Shown here piece by piece: positions 27,333 to 42,428 of a stretch of DNA of 64,000 nucleotides. The translations under genes were made by a program, and so were the position numbers. Source of the DNA: Superficieibacter sp. 1612_C1 (GTDB lineage: Bacteria > Pseudomonadota > Gammaproteobacteria > Enterobacterales > Enterobacteriaceae); NCBI RefSeq assembly GCF_015234305.1, contig NZ_JADGMI010000002.1, forward strand, positions 496,001-560,000. Direction: 5' to 3'. Within the stretch, counting starts at the first letter, position 1. Each line of letters opens with the position of its first letter. Below the pieces are notes generated by a model that was given only the letters and a program-made list of their open reading frames with translations, was not told the origin of the DNA and ran no database searches.

Positions 27333-28270
27333 TGAGTTCTTCTGTGAAAGTAGGTATTGCGGTTGTAACTTATAATGGTGGAAAGGTGTGGGAGCAGGCT
27401 GCTCATGCCATTCATCAGAATTGTCAGCCGGGTACAGACGTTTTAGTGGTCGATTCTCAAAGCCGTGATAATACACAGCAGGTTGCCAGACAATATGGTT
27501 TTACCGTGCATGAAATTGCTCAAAGTGAGTTTAATCACGGTGGCACGCGTAACGTGGCCATGGATGTTTTTCGTGACAAAGACTATGTCGTTCTGCTTAC
27601 GCAGGATGCCATTCTTGCCAGTAATGATGCTGTTGCTAAGCTGGTTAGTTATATGGTTGAAAATGACCTTAGTGCGGCCTACGGTAAACAATTACCTCAC
27701 CTCGACGCTAATGCTGTCGCGGCACATGCGCGTTACTTCAACTATGGCGATCGTTCACTCGTTAACCAGCAGCAGGATATTCCGCTGCGCGGGATTAAAA
27801 CAGTCTTCATGTCGAATTCCTTTTCAGCGTACAAGGTGGCTGACTTTCAGCGCCTTGGCGGTTTCCCAACCGACACTATCTTGTGCGAAGACATGTACTT
27901 TGCCGCTAGAGCGATACAGCAACATTTAAAAACCGGCTACTGTGCGGATGCGGCGGCGCGCCATTCTCACAACTACTCAACCACTGAAGAGTTTAAGCGT
28001 TATTTTGATATCGGCGTGTTTCATTATGATGAACCCTGGATTCAAAAAGAGTTTAACGGCGTCTCCTCAGAAGGGAGCAAGTTCATAAAATCAGAAGTTA
28101 GCTATTTAATTAAACATAATCCATTATTACTGCCAAAAGCGTTTGCTAATAATGCTGCAAAATTACTTGGCTATAAACTTGGTTTGAAATACAAATCTCT
28201 GCCGTTTTCACTCGTCAAAAAAATGAGTATGCACAGACGGTACTGGGATAGCAGCGCTTATAACAGGTGA
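27332..28270 (+). CDS. GT2-family glycosyltransferase, rhamnosyltransferase-like, locus 2
   Basis: A 312-residue GT-A transferase. Blocks in order are GIAVVTYNGG, LVVDSQSRDNT, SEFNHGGTRNVAMD and LLTQDAILAS. FNHGGTRN together with TQDA is a recognised signature of dTDP-rhamnosyltransferases such as RfbF and WbbL relatives. It is coupled to the neighbours by start-stop overlaps on both sides. With the other three transferases and WbaP it suggests a repeat unit of about five sugars containing rhamnose. Confidence 0.83.
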   Translation: MSSSVKVGIAVVTYNGGKVWEQAAHAIHQNCQPGTDVLVVDSQSRDNTQQVARQYGFTVHEIAQSEFNHGGTRNVAMDVFRDKDYVVLLTQDAILASNDAVAKLVSYMVENDLSAAYGKQLPHLDANAVAAHARYFNYGDRSLVNQQQDIPLRGIKTVFMSNSFSAYKVADFQRLGGFPTDTILCEDMYFAARAIQQHLKTGYCADAAARHSHNYSTTEEFKRYFDIGVFHYDEPWIQKEFNGVSSEGSKFIKSEVSYLIKHNPLLLPKAFANNAAKLLGYKLGLKYKSLPFSLVKKMSMHRRYWDSSAYNR

Positions 28271-28275
28271 GTATA

Positions 28276-29703
28276 ATGAGTAATAGTGTTCGTCATTTTA
28301 TACCTAAATACCTTTTTGCATTAATGGATTTTGGTATTTATATTGCGTGTTTGTTTGTGGCAATGTGGTTAACGAAGCACTTTTTTGGTGGTGATCTCTC
28401 TCCTTTTTTACCTCAGGAAGACTACAACTATCGGGTGCTTTCGCATTTCATTCTCGGCTTTATCGCCGTCGCCTGGTTTGGGATACGTTTGCGCCACTAC
28501 ACCTACCGGAAACCTTTCTGGAACGAGCTTAAGGAAATATTGCGTACCATCGTGATTTTCGCCGTTATCGATTTGGCAATGGTCGCTTTTTCTAAATGGC
28601 ATTTTTCTCGCTACCTGTGGGCATTTACCTGGTGTGGCATTTTTGTGTTCATTCCAGTAGGCAGAAAACTTATCAAGCTGCTGCTCAATAAACTGGGCAT
28701 GTGGAAGAAAAAGACCATTATCCTTGGCGGTGGCATCAATGCTTATGATGCCTATCAGGCGCTGATGAGCGAGAAGAACCTGGGCTACGACATCCAGTAT
28801 TTTTACTCTATCAATGGTCATGATGTGCCCATTAACGGAGACATTAAAGTGCTGAGCGCCGAGGAGGAAATTTATCGCCTCGATGATTATAAAAACATCC
28901 AGTATATACTCGCTTTTGACGAAAGCGATGCTCAGCAGCTGGAGAGATGGCTTAAAAACCTGACCAAGAAAAAATGCCGCTCAATTTCTGTCATCCCGAC
29001 CATTCGTGGTGTACCTCTGTACGGTACGGATATGGCGTTTATCTTCAGTCATGAAGTCCTGCTGTTGCGGGTAAATAACAACCTTGCTAAACGCAGTTCT
29101 CGCTTTGTTAAGCGGACGTTTGATATCGTGGTTTCTACGCTATTGCTCATCATACTTTCGCCGCTATTTATCTATCTCAGCCTGCAAGTCAAAAAAGATG
29201 GTGGCTATGCAATTTACGGGCATGAACGGGTAGGGCGACGAGGCCGTCTCTTTAAATGCCTGAAGTTTCGTTCAATGGTAATGAATTCTCAGGAAGTCTT
29301 GCAGAACTTGCTGGAAAACGATCCGGCGGCACGGGCGGAATGGGATAAAGACTTTAAGCTGCGCGATGATCCACGTATTACGCCTATCGGCAAGTTTATC
29401 CGTCGCACCAGTCTTGATGAATTGCCGCAGTTGTTTAACGTATTGAAAGGCGAGATGAGTCTGGTCGGGCCCAGACCGGTAATTGCCGAAGAACTGCTGC
29501 GCTACTGTGACGATGCGGACTACTACCGTATGGCAAAACCGGGTATGACCGGCCTGTGGCAGGTCAGCGGGCGAAATGACGTTGATTATGAAAAGCGCGT
29601 CTACTTTGATTCGTGGTACGTCAAGAACTGGTCTTTGTGGAATGATATCGTAATATTGTTCAAAACTGTCAGCGTCGTTCTGAAACGCGACGGCGCATAT
29701 TAA
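28276..29703 (+). CDS. wbaP: Undecaprenyl-phosphate galactose phosphotransferase WbaP
   Basis: Initiating transferase of locus 2: moves galactose-1-phosphate from UDP-galactose to undecaprenyl phosphate at the inner membrane. It has 475 residues, about the same as Salmonella WbaP, with N-terminal membrane helices. The RLRHYTYRKPFWNELKEI block and the C-terminal catalytic domain show GHERVGRRGRLFKCLKFRSM, TSLDELPQLFNVLKG and MSLVGPRPVIAEE. The AAKPGMTGLWQVSGRNDVDY-like block is also intact. The ATG at 28276 has AGGTGAG just upstream; an in-frame GTG at 28267 is less likely. Galactose specificity is inferred from strong overall resemblance to WbaP. Confidence 0.92.
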   Translation: MSNSVRHFIPKYLFALMDFGIYIACLFVAMWLTKHFFGGDLSPFLPQEDYNYRVLSHFILGFIAVAWFGIRLRHYTYRKPFWNELKEILRTIVIFAVIDLAMVAFSKWHFSRYLWAFTWCGIFVFIPVGRKLIKLLLNKLGMWKKKTIILGGGINAYDAYQALMSEKNLGYDIQYFYSINGHDVPINGDIKVLSAEEEIYRLDDYKNIQYILAFDESDAQQLERWLKNLTKKKCRSISVIPTIRGVPLYGTDMAFIFSHEVLLLRVNNNLAKRSSRFVKRTFDIVVSTLLLIILSPLFIYLSLQVKKDGGYAIYGHERVGRRGRLFKCLKFRSMVMNSQEVLQNLLENDPAARAEWDKDFKLRDDPRITPIGKFIRRTSLDELPQLFNVLKGEMSLVGPRPVIAEELLRYCDDADYYRMAKPGMTGLWQVSGRNDVDYEKRVYFDSWYVKNWSLWNDIVILFKTVSVVLKRDGAY

Positions 29704-29722
29704 AAGTACGAAAGGAATGATG

Positions 29723-30265
29723 ATGAAAGTAATTGACACCAAAATCGCGGGTGTAAAGATTATCGAACCCCGCGTTTTTGAAGATGCGCGTGGTTTTTTT
29801 CTGGAAACCTTTAATGCCCAGCGCTACAAGGAAATGCTGAATATCGATCTTGATTTTATTCAGGATAACCATTCACGTTCGGTTAAGAATGTTCTGCGCG
29901 GCCTGCATCTGCAAACCAATAACCCGCAGGGCAAACTGGTCCGCGTGGTACAGGGTGAAGTGCTGGACGTAGCCGTCGACATCCGCAAAGACTCCCCGAC
30001 CTTCGGTGTCTGGGAATCCGTGATCCTTAGCGAAAGCAACAAAAAGCAGTTCTGGATCCCGCCAGGACTTGCCCACGGTTTTGTCGTCCTTTCCGATACC
30101 GTCGATTTTGAATACAAATGTACGAACTATTACGATCCGCAAAGTGAGAAATGCATTCTGTGGAATGATACCGATCTGAATATCGACTGGCAGGTCACCG
30201 ATCCTATTCTGTCTGAGAAAGATATGAAAGGAATGACTTTCAAAGAATACGTTGCTCAACTTTAA
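29723..30265 (+). CDS. rmlC: dTDP-4-dehydrorhamnose 3,5-epimerase
   Basis: Third step of dTDP-L-rhamnose synthesis. It has 180 residues from the ATG at 29723. Three in-frame ATG codons stand in a row (29717, 29720, 29723), and the third is best spaced from GAAAGGA. The cupin-fold signature is intact: EPRVFEDARGFFLETFN, FIQDNHSRSVKNVLRGLH with the catalytic-site histidine, and IPPGLAHGFVVLSD. It opens the rmlC-rmlB-rmlD-rmlA block, an uncommon gene order compared with the frequent rmlBDAC. Confidence 0.93.
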   Translation: MKVIDTKIAGVKIIEPRVFEDARGFFLETFNAQRYKEMLNIDLDFIQDNHSRSVKNVLRGLHLQTNNPQGKLVRVVQGEVLDVAVDIRKDSPTFGVWESVILSESNKKQFWIPPGLAHGFVVLSDTVDFEYKCTNYYDPQSEKCILWNDTDLNIDWQVTDPILSEKDMKGMTFKEYVAQL

Positions 30266-30291
30266 ATAATTAAGACATAAAGGTCCATTTG

Positions 30292-31377
30292 ATGAAAATT
30301 CTGGTAACGGGTGGCGCGGGTTTTATTGGTTCTGCGGTGGTTCGTCATATTATTGAGAACACAGCCGATCACGTTGTTAATGTTGATAAATTAACTTACG
30401 CCGGTAACCTCGAGTCACTGGAAAGCGTGGCTGACAGTGAGCGCTACGCTTTTGAAAAAGCAGATATCTGTGATAAGGCAGCCATGGAGCGTATTTTTGC
30501 CGATCACCAGCCTGATTTAGTTATGCATCTGGCGGCAGAGAGCCATGTGGATCGTTCTATTACCGGTCCGGCTGATTTTATCGAAACCAACGTGGTAGGG
30601 ACTTACACGCTGTTAGAAGCTGCGCGAGCTTACTGGAATCAACTGGATGCTGCACGCAAAGCGGCGTTTCGTTTCCATCATATTTCGACTGATGAAGTTT
30701 ACGGTGATTTGCCGCATCCGGACGAATGGACCAGCAGCGAAGCGCTGCCGCTTTTCACCGAGACTACCGCTTATGCACCAAGTAGCCCGTATTCTGCGTC
30801 CAAAGCCTCCAGCGATCATCTCGTTCGTGCCTGGAAACGCACTTACGGGTTGCCTACCATCGTGACCAACTGCTCCAACAATTACGGTCCGTTCCATTTC
30901 CCGGAAAAACTGATCCCGCTGGTGATCCTGAATGCGCTGGAAGGTAAGCCGCTGCCGATTTATGGCAAAGGCGATCAGATCCGCGACTGGTTGTACGTTG
31001 AAGATCACGCCCGTGCACTGTATTGCGTGCTGACCCAGGGCAAACCGGGTGAGACCTATAACATTGGCGGTCATAACGAGAAGAAAAATATCGAAGTGGT
31101 GCATACCATTTGCGATCTACTTAATGAACTCGCGCCGTCCGCAACGTCTTATCGTGAGCTGATTACGTGGGTAGCTGACCGTCCGGGTCACGATCGTCGT
31201 TATGCGATTGACGCCGATAAAATTCAGCGTGAACTGAACTGGGCACCGCAGGAGAGCTTTGAAACGGGCATCCGTAAAACGGTGCAGTGGTATCTGGATA
31301 ATCAGGCGTGGGTAAATAACGTTAAAAGCGGTGCCTATGCAAACTGGATCGATCAGAACTATAAGGATCGCGCGTAA
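30292..31377 (+). CDS. rmlB: dTDP-glucose 4,6-dehydratase
   Basis: Second step of dTDP-L-rhamnose synthesis, NAD-dependent. It has 361 residues, the same as E. coli RfbB. The N-terminal [15 protein letters not shown] is the dinucleotide motif. [11 protein letters not shown] carries the catalytic DE pair, and [17 protein letters not shown] the Yxxx[16 protein letters not shown] is a family block. The ATG at 30292 follows AAGGT; the upstream TTG is unlikely. Its stop overlaps the rmlD start (TAATG). Confidence 0.95.
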   Translation: MKILVTGGAGFIGSAVVRHIIENTADHVVNVDKLTYAGNLESLESVADSERYAFEKADICDKAAMERIFADHQPDLVMHLAAESHVDRSITGPADFIETNVVGTYTLLEAARAYWNQLDAARKAAFRFHHISTDEVYGDLPHPDEWTSSEALPLFTETTAYAPSSPYSASKASSDHLVRAWKRTYGLPTIVTNCSNNYGPFHFPEKLIPLVILNALEGKPLPIYGKGDQIRDWLYVEDHARALYCVLTQGKPGETYNIGGHNEKKNIEVVHTICDLLNELAPSATSYRELITWVADRPGHDRRYAIDADKIQRELNWAPQESFETGIRKTVQWYLDNQAWVNNVKSGAYANWIDQNYKDRA

Positions 31378-32276
31378 TGAACATTCTGTTATTCGGTAAG
31401 AGTGGTCAGGTAGGCTGGGAGCTTCAGCGTGCGCTGGCTCCGCTCGGTAATCTGACGGCGCTGGATTTTAATTCCACGGATTTTTGCGGCGATTTCACCA
31501 ACCCTGAAGGTGTTGCTGAAACGGTACGTCGCTTGCAGCCGGATGTGATTGTCAACGCGGCGGCACATACCGCCGTGGATAAAGCGGAATCGGAACCCGA
31601 TCTGGCGTACCTGCTGAACGCACAGAGCGTCGAAGCTATCGCTCGTGAGGCGCAGAAGCTGGGGGCCTGGGTCGTTCACTACTCTACCGATTACGTTTTC
31701 CCTGGTGATGGTGAAACGCCGTGGAAAGAGACGGATGCGACCGGGCCACTCAATGTGTATGGCGAAACGAAGCTTGCCGGTGAGCAAGTGTTGCAGCAGC
31801 ACTGCGACAAACATCTAATTTTCCGTACCAGTTGGGTATATGCCGGGAAGGGCAACAACTTTGCCAAAACCATGCTGAATCTGGCGAAAACTCGCGACAC
31901 GCTTTCCATTATCAGCGACCAGTTTGGTGCGCCGACCGGCGCAGAATTACTGGCCGACTGTACCGCTCATGCTATTCGAACCGCGCTGGTGAAGCCTGAA
32001 GTCGCGGGCCTTTATCATCTTGTGGCTTCTGGCATGACTACCTGGGCTGACTATGCAGAGCTGGTTTTTGCAAAAGCGCGTCAGGCGGGTATTGAGCTTG
32101 CGGTACAGGACATTAAGAAAGTGCCTACCAGTGCTTATCCGACCCCGGCGCGTCGCCCAAGTAACTCACGCCTGTCGACAGAAAAATTCCAGAGCACGTT
32201 TAATCTGCAATTGCCTCAGTGGCAGGTTGGCGTTGAAAGAATGCTGGAAGAACTGTTTACGGCCGCCGCTGTTTAA
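31377..32276 (+). CDS. rmlD: dTDP-4-dehydrorhamnose reductase
   Basis: Final step of dTDP-L-rhamnose synthesis, NADPH-dependent. The 299-residue short-chain dehydrogenase shows [14 protein letters not shown] near the N-terminus and [14 protein letters not shown] for the active-site threonine/serine region. The YxxxK is in [11 protein letters not shown], and [14 protein letters not shown] is the family block. It starts on the last base of the rmlB stop. rmlA follows after 37 nt. Confidence 0.95.
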   Translation: MNILLFGKSGQVGWELQRALAPLGNLTALDFNSTDFCGDFTNPEGVAETVRRLQPDVIVNAAAHTAVDKAESEPDLAYLLNAQSVEAIAREAQKLGAWVVHYSTDYVFPGDGETPWKETDATGPLNVYGETKLAGEQVLQQHCDKHLIFRTSWVYAGKGNNFAKTMLNLAKTRDTLSIISDQFGAPTGAELLADCTAHAIRTALVKPEVAGLYHLVASGMTTWADYAELVFAKARQAGIELAVQDIKKVPTSAYPTPARRPSNSRLSTEKFQSTFNLQLPQWQVGVERMLEELFTAAAV

Positions 32277-32313
32277 TCGCTGCGCTTTGATACAAGACAA
32301 TAGAGATAATATA

Positions 32314-33192
32314 ATGACAACTCGTAAAGGTATTATTCTTGCTGGTGGCTCGGGCACGCGTCTTTACCCGGTCACCATGGCAGTAAGTAAGCAACTGCTG
32401 CCAATCTATGACAAACCGATGATTTACTACCCGTTGACCACGCTGATGCTGGCTGGTATTCGCGATATTCTGATCATCAGTACGCCGCAGGATACGCCTC
32501 GTTTTGAGCAACTGCTTGGCGATGGCAGTCAGTGGGGACTTAACCTGCAATACAAGGTGCAGGAAAGTCCTGATGGTCTGGCGCAGGCCTTTATTATCGG
32601 TGACGAGTTTATTGGTAGCGACAGCTGCGCTCTGGTACTGGGCGACAATATTTTCTATGGTCACGACCTGCCGAAATTGCTTTCTAATGCCGTGAACCAG
32701 GAATCAGGTGCAACAGTATTTGCCTATCACGTTAATGATCCTGAACGCTATGGCGTGGCAGAGTTCGATGAGAATGGTAAAGCGATATCACTGGAGGAGA
32801 AGCCAGCCAAACCGAAGAGCAATTACGCTGTTACCGGTCTGTATTTCTACGACAACAATGTTGTTTCTCTTGCGAAGAACCTGAAGCCGTCAGCGCGTGG
32901 CGAACTGGAAATTACCGATATCAACCAGCTTTATCTGGAGCAGGGTAAGCTTTCTGTCGAAATGATGGGACGTGGCTATGCCTGGCTGGATACTGGTACG
33001 CACCAGAGCCTGATCGAGGCGAGCAACTTTATTGCCACCATTGAAGAACGGCAGGGGCTGAAAGTAGCTTGTCCGGAAGAGATTGCCTATCGCAAGGGCT
33101 TTATTGACGCGGAGCAGGTACGTAAGCTGGCAGCGCCGCTGGTGAAAAATAATTACGGCCAATATCTTTTGAAGATGATTGAAAATAATTAA
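32314..33192 (+). CDS. rmlA: Glucose-1-phosphate thymidylyltransferase
   Basis: First step of dTDP-L-rhamnose synthesis: dTTP plus glucose-1-phosphate to dTDP-glucose. It has 292 residues. [14 protein letters not shown] is the nucleotide-binding signature, followed by [51 protein letters not shown] and [15 protein letters not shown] are also intact. The ATG at 32314 gives [10 protein letters not shown] longer reading upstream overlaps rmlD out of frame and was rejected. An intrinsic terminator follows directly. Confidence 0.95.
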   Translation: MTTRKGIILAGGSGTRLYPVTMAVSKQLLPIYDKPMIYYPLTTLMLAGIRDILIISTPQDTPRFEQLLGDGSQWGLNLQYKVQESPDGLAQAFIIGDEFIGSDSCALVLGDNIFYGHDLPKLLSNAVNQESGATVFAYHVNDPERYGVAEFDENGKAISLEEKPAKPKSNYAVTGLYFYDNNVVSLAKNLKPSARGELEITDINQLYLEQGKLSVEMMGRGYAWLDTGTHQSLIEASNFIATIEERQGLKVACPEEIAYRKGFIDAEQVRKLAAPLVKNNYGQYLLKMIENN

Positions 33193-33199
33193 TTGCTCT

Positions 33200-33228
33200 A
33201 AGCCGCAGTATTATTCTGCGGCTTTTTT
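33200..33228 (+). terminator. Intrinsic terminator after rmlA
   Basis: AAGCCGCAG (33200-33208) and CTGCGGCTT (33216-33224) form a 9-bp stem followed by TTTTTT. It separates the wzx-to-rmlA operon from wzz, suggesting wzz and wzy have their own promoter in the 60-nt AT-rich gap that follows. Confidence 0.88.
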
Positions 33229-33289
33229 ATAAGTATGGTATACATCAATAGTGCTTTTTTGTATTTAAAATAATATTCTTAAGGTTATT

Positions 33290-34270
33290 ATGAATCAGAA
33301 TGGTAACAACAGCTCCCTTCCAGGATATAATACGCAGCAAGTCAATCTTGCAGATTTGATTGGTCAGATATGGAAAGGAAAGAAAACCGTTGCAATTTTT
33401 ATTGTCGGGTTTGTTATATTAGCCATAGCATATATTTTTGTCGCAAAGGAGAAATGGACCTCATCCGCTATTGTTAACCGTCCGGATGTCGGCCAAATTA
33501 ACAATTATAGCAACGCGATGAATATCCTTTATGGCAATGCTGCGCCTTCTCTGGTAAATATTCAGCAAGATTTTATTGATCGTTTTAATGCTACATTCTC
33601 CGCTCTCGCCGAAACGCTGGATAATCAGGATGAACCTGAAAAATTAACCATCGAATCTGCCGTTAAAGGGCAGTCGCTGCCGTTAAAAGTTTCCTATACT
33701 GGCCAGACTGCTGAAATTGCACAACGTAAACTGTCCGAATTCATCCAACAGACTGATGATGAAGTGGCAAAAGAACTCCGTGCCGATTTGACCATGAATA
33801 TCCGCGCGAAAACTGATGAACTGTCAAAAGCTATTGTTCGGCAGGAAACCATTGCCAAAGAGCAGAAGTCGCAAAAAATGGCGCAAATCAACCAGGCGCT
33901 AACAGTTGCTTCGCAGTCAAATATCAAAGAGCCTAAAGCTCAGCAAGTCGATCAGGTAAGCCAGGATACAATGTTTATGCTGGGAAGCGATGCCCTTAAT
34001 TCGATGATGAAAAACGAGGCAAGTCGACCATTAGCTTTCTCCGATGAGTACTACTCATTACGTCAAAATTTACTGGCGATATCTACCCTGTTTATCGATA
34101 AAGCAGAGATTCATGCTTACCGCTATATCATGAAACCGAATCTGCCTATTCGTCGTGATAGTCCGAAGAAGAGCATTGTCCTTGCTATCGCATTGTTCCT
34201 CGGTGCCATGGTCGGTTCAGGATGGGTGCTCGCACGGAATGCGACCAAAGTCTATAGCCGTAACATCTGA
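33290..34270 (+). CDS. wzzB: O-antigen chain length determinant WzzB
   Basis: Inner-membrane polysaccharide co-polymerase class 1 that sets modal O-chain length together with Wzy. It has 326 residues, as in E. coli. One membrane helix follows QIWKGKKTVAIFI at about residues 32-52. A long periplasmic coiled region includes NNYSNAMNILYGNAAPSL and LAETLDNQDEPEKLTIE. The proline-rich motif MKPNLPIRRDSPKKS precedes the second helix. Its location before hisI is the usual wzz position. Having a wzy between wzz and his is unusual. Confidence 0.94.
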   Translation: MNQNGNNSSLPGYNTQQVNLADLIGQIWKGKKTVAIFIVGFVILAIAYIFVAKEKWTSSAIVNRPDVGQINNYSNAMNILYGNAAPSLVNIQQDFIDRFNATFSALAETLDNQDEPEKLTIESAVKGQSLPLKVSYTGQTAEIAQRKLSEFIQQTDDEVAKELRADLTMNIRAKTDELSKAIVRQETIAKEQKSQKMAQINQALTVASQSNIKEPKAQQVDQVSQDTMFMLGSDALNSMMKNEASRPLAFSDEYYSLRQNLLAISTLFIDKAEIHAYRYIMKPNLPIRRDSPKKSIVLAIALFLGAMVGSGWVLARNATKVYSRNI

Positions 34271-34342
34271 TGCTTTCAGAAAGAGACTATTTTCAGATAC
34301 TGGTGAAAATGTACATTGTCTAACACACATTATTGAAATGAT

Positions 34343-35455
34343 ATGACAGCATTCCTACTGTTTTTTATGCAGATCAACTCCTTGTTTATTTCGGGGTTGC
34401 AGGCGGTAGACGATCGTACTGCTTTAATAGTGCGCATTGCCATCGGCTTATTCATTATTGCTATGTATCTGAAAAATCTGGAGGTCGAAAACAACCTTAT
34501 CATTGGCACGGCGGTATTTTCAGCCTTTTTCCTTATTAACTTAAATGCTACCTGCATTAATTTTATTTTCACTCTGTGGTTTGTTTATCTTGTCAGGAGG
34601 CAGGGCGCAGTAGGTGTAATTAAAAGTGTATATTATTCGACGCTATTGTTTTCGTTAATATTTGCATTGCTGGTGGTAAAAGGTATCATCTATCCTGATA
34701 TTGTTTATATTGCGGAAACTGGGCGATTCAGAAATAACATGGGCTTTTGGTCCGCCAACTATCCTGGTTTTATCGCTTATTCCTGCTTTATGACGCTGTT
34801 TGCCTGTAAAGGATATCTGTCAGGACTGATTCATCCATTGATACGCTATTTTACTTATGGGTTGATGCTGTTCTTTATTTTTGTTCCGTTCCTCGCCGAT
34901 TCCAGAACGCCTGGCTATGCAATGATTGCGTCAATGATGTTCTTTGTCGCAATATCTAATAATCTATTGAGATATCTGGTAGCGTTTTATTTACCACTGG
35001 TCCCACTAGTGTTATTAAGTATTTCGCTATATCTTCCCTGGTATTATCATGGTAGCGATTTGGATTATCTATTGAGTGGTCGGTTAAGCTACTACTATGA
35101 TTATCTCAGCGCGCTAAAAATGAATAATTACTTTTTCGGATCGCCGTTACCTGAATTTGCTCTTGATAACTCTTACCTTATTTTAATGACGGCTTTAGGA
35201 TTAGGGTTTATTATACCTTTTACCTATATGGTCTATCGCGCAGTTCTTAATAATCCTAATAAATATTTCATTGTGCTAATTTTCTCTCTTATTTGCTATG
35301 GTTTCACTGAGGCGGTAATGGCTCGGGCAGAAACCAGCGTGGTGATTCTTTTTTACATGTTGATGTTTATTAAAACGCGTGAGGAAGAATTTGATAAGTT
35401 CGGTAACATGATAAATGTGGTTGATAATATTTTTATAAAAACTAAAAAAGTTTAA
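34343..35455 (+). CDS. wzy: Probable Wzy O-antigen polymerase, locus 2
   Basis: A 370-residue integral membrane protein with about 10 to 11 hydrophobic segments and one larger hydrophilic region near residues 230-275 (containing GSDLDYLLSGRLSYYYDYLS). ADSRTPGYAMIASMMFF and LLSGRLSYY resemble conserved spots in Wzy/WaaL-type polymerases and ligases. It lies outside the main locus 2 operon, between wzzB and the his operon. No other polymerase candidate exists in locus 2, so the assignment follows from topology and process of elimination. Confidence 0.75.
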   Translation: MTAFLLFFMQINSLFISGLQAVDDRTALIVRIAIGLFIIAMYLKNLEVENNLIIGTAVFSAFFLINLNATCINFIFTLWFVYLVRRQGAVGVIKSVYYSTLLFSLIFALLVVKGIIYPDIVYIAETGRFRNNMGFWSANYPGFIAYSCFMTLFACKGYLSGLIHPLIRYFTYGLMLFFIFVPFLADSRTPGYAMIASMMFFVAISNNLLRYLVAFYLPLVPLVLLSISLYLPWYYHGSDLDYLLSGRLSYYYDYLSALKMNNYFFGSPLPEFALDNSYLILMTALGLGFIIPFTYMVYRAVLNNPNKYFIVLIFSLICYGFTEAVMARAETSVVILFYMLMFIKTREEEFDKFGNMINVVDNIFIKTKKV

Positions 35456-35484
35456 AAAATAGCGCCAACAGGCGCTATTTTTTT
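35454..35484. terminator. Bidirectional terminator between wzy and hisI
   Basis: AAATAGCGCC ending at 35466 pairs with GGCGCTATTT starting at 35471 across a 4-nt loop, with an A-run on the left and a T-run on the right. It overlaps the wzy stop codon and ends both the wzy transcript and the convergent his operon. Confidence 0.92.
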
Positions 35485-35491
35485 ATCAACG

Positions 35492-36096
35492 TTACTGATG
35501 ACGTTTTCTTAAATTCTCAATCACCGCCGTCAAATCCAGCTCCTGATCCTGCAACAGCACCAGCAGGTGATACATCAAATCCGACGCCTCGTTGGTCAGC
35601 TCCTCGCGGTCGTGCACCGTGGCGGCCAGTGCGGTTTCCACGCCTTCTTCTCCCACCTTCTGCGCAATACGCTTAGTCCCGCTGGCATACAGTTTCGCCG
35701 TATAGGAGCTCGCAGGATCGGCTGTTTTTCTCCCGGCCAGTAGCTGTTCGAGCTGATACAAAAATAGCCACTGATGGCTGGCCTCGCCGAAGCAGCTGGA
35801 GGTGCCTTTGTGGCAGGTCGGTCCGATGGGGTTAACCAGCGCCAGCAGGGTGTCGTTATCGCAATCTGGCGTAATGCTCACCACATTTAAAAAATGGCCC
35901 GAGGTTTCGCCTTTAGTCCATAAGCGCTGCTTCGTGCGTGAGTAAAAGGTGACCTTGCCGCTTTCTTCTGTTTTCGCCAGCGCATCCTGGTTCATATAGC
36001 CCAGCATTAACACCTCGCCGGACACCGCGTGCTGTACTACCACCGGCAGCAGCCCATCGGTCTTTTCCCAGTCCAGCGCTGCGCGTTGTTCCTTAG

Positions 36097-36103
<7 letters not shown>
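35492..36103 (-). CDS. hisI: Bifunctional phosphoribosyl-AMP cyclohydrolase / phosphoribosyl-ATP pyrophosphatase
   Basis: Steps 2 and 3 of histidine synthesis in one 203-residue cytoplasmic protein. The N-terminal PRA-CH domain shows [20 protein letters not shown] and zinc-site features in [10 protein letters not shown] and [14 protein letters not shown]. The C-terminal PRA-PH domain shows [13 protein letters not shown] and [14 protein letters not shown]. It is the last gene of the his operon and overlaps hisF by 7 nt. Confidence 0.97.
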
Positions 36104-41608
<5,505 letters not shown>

Positions 41609-41646
41609 ATGATTACCCTGTCTGTTTATGCTGAACGCCAGTCGTT

Positions 41647-42355
41647 GCGCCTGCCTGCCGGGTGGCGCTTCGCTTACCCGGCCTACGGATGGATTATCCG
41701 CCTTTGCGCCTGCCTGCCGGGTGGCGCTTCGCTTACCCGGCCTACGGATGGATTATCCGCCTTTGCGCCTGCCTGCCGGGTGGCGCTTCGCTTACCCGGC
41801 CTACGGATGGATTATCCGTCGTTGCGCCTGCCTGCCGGGTGGCGCTTCGCTTACCCGGCCTACGGATGGATTATCCGCCTTTGCGCCTGCCTGCCGGGTG
41901 GCGCTTCGCTTACCCGGCCTACGGATGGATTATCCGTCGTTGCGCCTGCCTGCCGGGTGGCGCTTCGCTTACCCGGCCTACGGATGGATTATCCGCCTTT
42001 GCGCCTGCCTGCCGGGTGGCGCTTCGCTTACCCGGCCTACGGATGGATTATCCGTCGTTGCGCCTGCCTGCCGGGTGGCGCTTCGCTTACCCGGCCTACG
42101 GATGGATTATCCGCCTTTGCGCCTGCCTGCCGGGTGGCGCTTCGCTTACCCGGCCTACGGATGGATTATCCGTCGTTGCGCCTGCCTGCCGGGTGGCGCT
42201 TCGCTTACCCGGCCTACGGATGGATTATCCGCCTTTGCGCCTGCCTGCCGGGTGGCGCTTCGCTTACCCGGCCTACGGATGGATTATCCGTCGTTGCGCC
42301 TGCCTGCCGGGTGGCGGCTTCGCCTTACCCGGCCTGGGAAGGATTGCCGGTTGTT
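41647..42355. repeat. Tandem array of twelve 59-bp REP-containing units inside the his operon
   Basis: GCGCCTGCCTGCCGGGTGG recurs at 41647 and then every 59 nt (41706, 41765, 41824, 41883, 41942, 42001, 42060, 42119, 42178, 42237, 42296). The last unit is diverged. Each unit contains a REP palindrome (GCCGGGTGGCGCTTCGC followed by TTACCCGGCCTACGG) plus the linker ATGGATTATCCG. The 8-nt junction before each unit is either CCGCCTTT (A) or CCGTCGTT (B). From unit 2 the order is A, A, B, A, B, A, B, A, B, A, B, so the array also has a 118-nt period. It is a BIME-type element in the intercistronic region hisG-hisD. Confidence 0.95.
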
Positions 42356-42380
42356 ATGGATTAACGTTTTGCTTGCCTGT

Positions 42381-42415
42381 CGTAGGCCCGGTAAGCGCAG
42401 CGCCACCGGGCACGT
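42381..42415. repeat. Inverted REP unit next to hisG
   Basis: GTAGGCCCGGTAAGCGCAG followed by CGCCACCGGGCA is a REP in the opposite orientation to the tandem array. Paired with the last, diverged unit of the array it forms a classical BIME. It ends 13 nt from the hisG stop codon. Confidence 0.85.
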
Positions 42416-42428
42416 CTGGCACAGCCGC

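Noticed and set aside
32053-32313. Extended N-terminus of RmlA overlapping rmlD
   Set aside because: It lies out of frame within rmlD and lacks any family similarity. The nucleotidyltransferase starts at MTTRKGIIL (32314).
41647-42355. Possible CRISPR array
   Set aside because: The 59-bp units are identical across their whole length. There are no variable spacers and no cas genes; the palindrome matches REP sequences.
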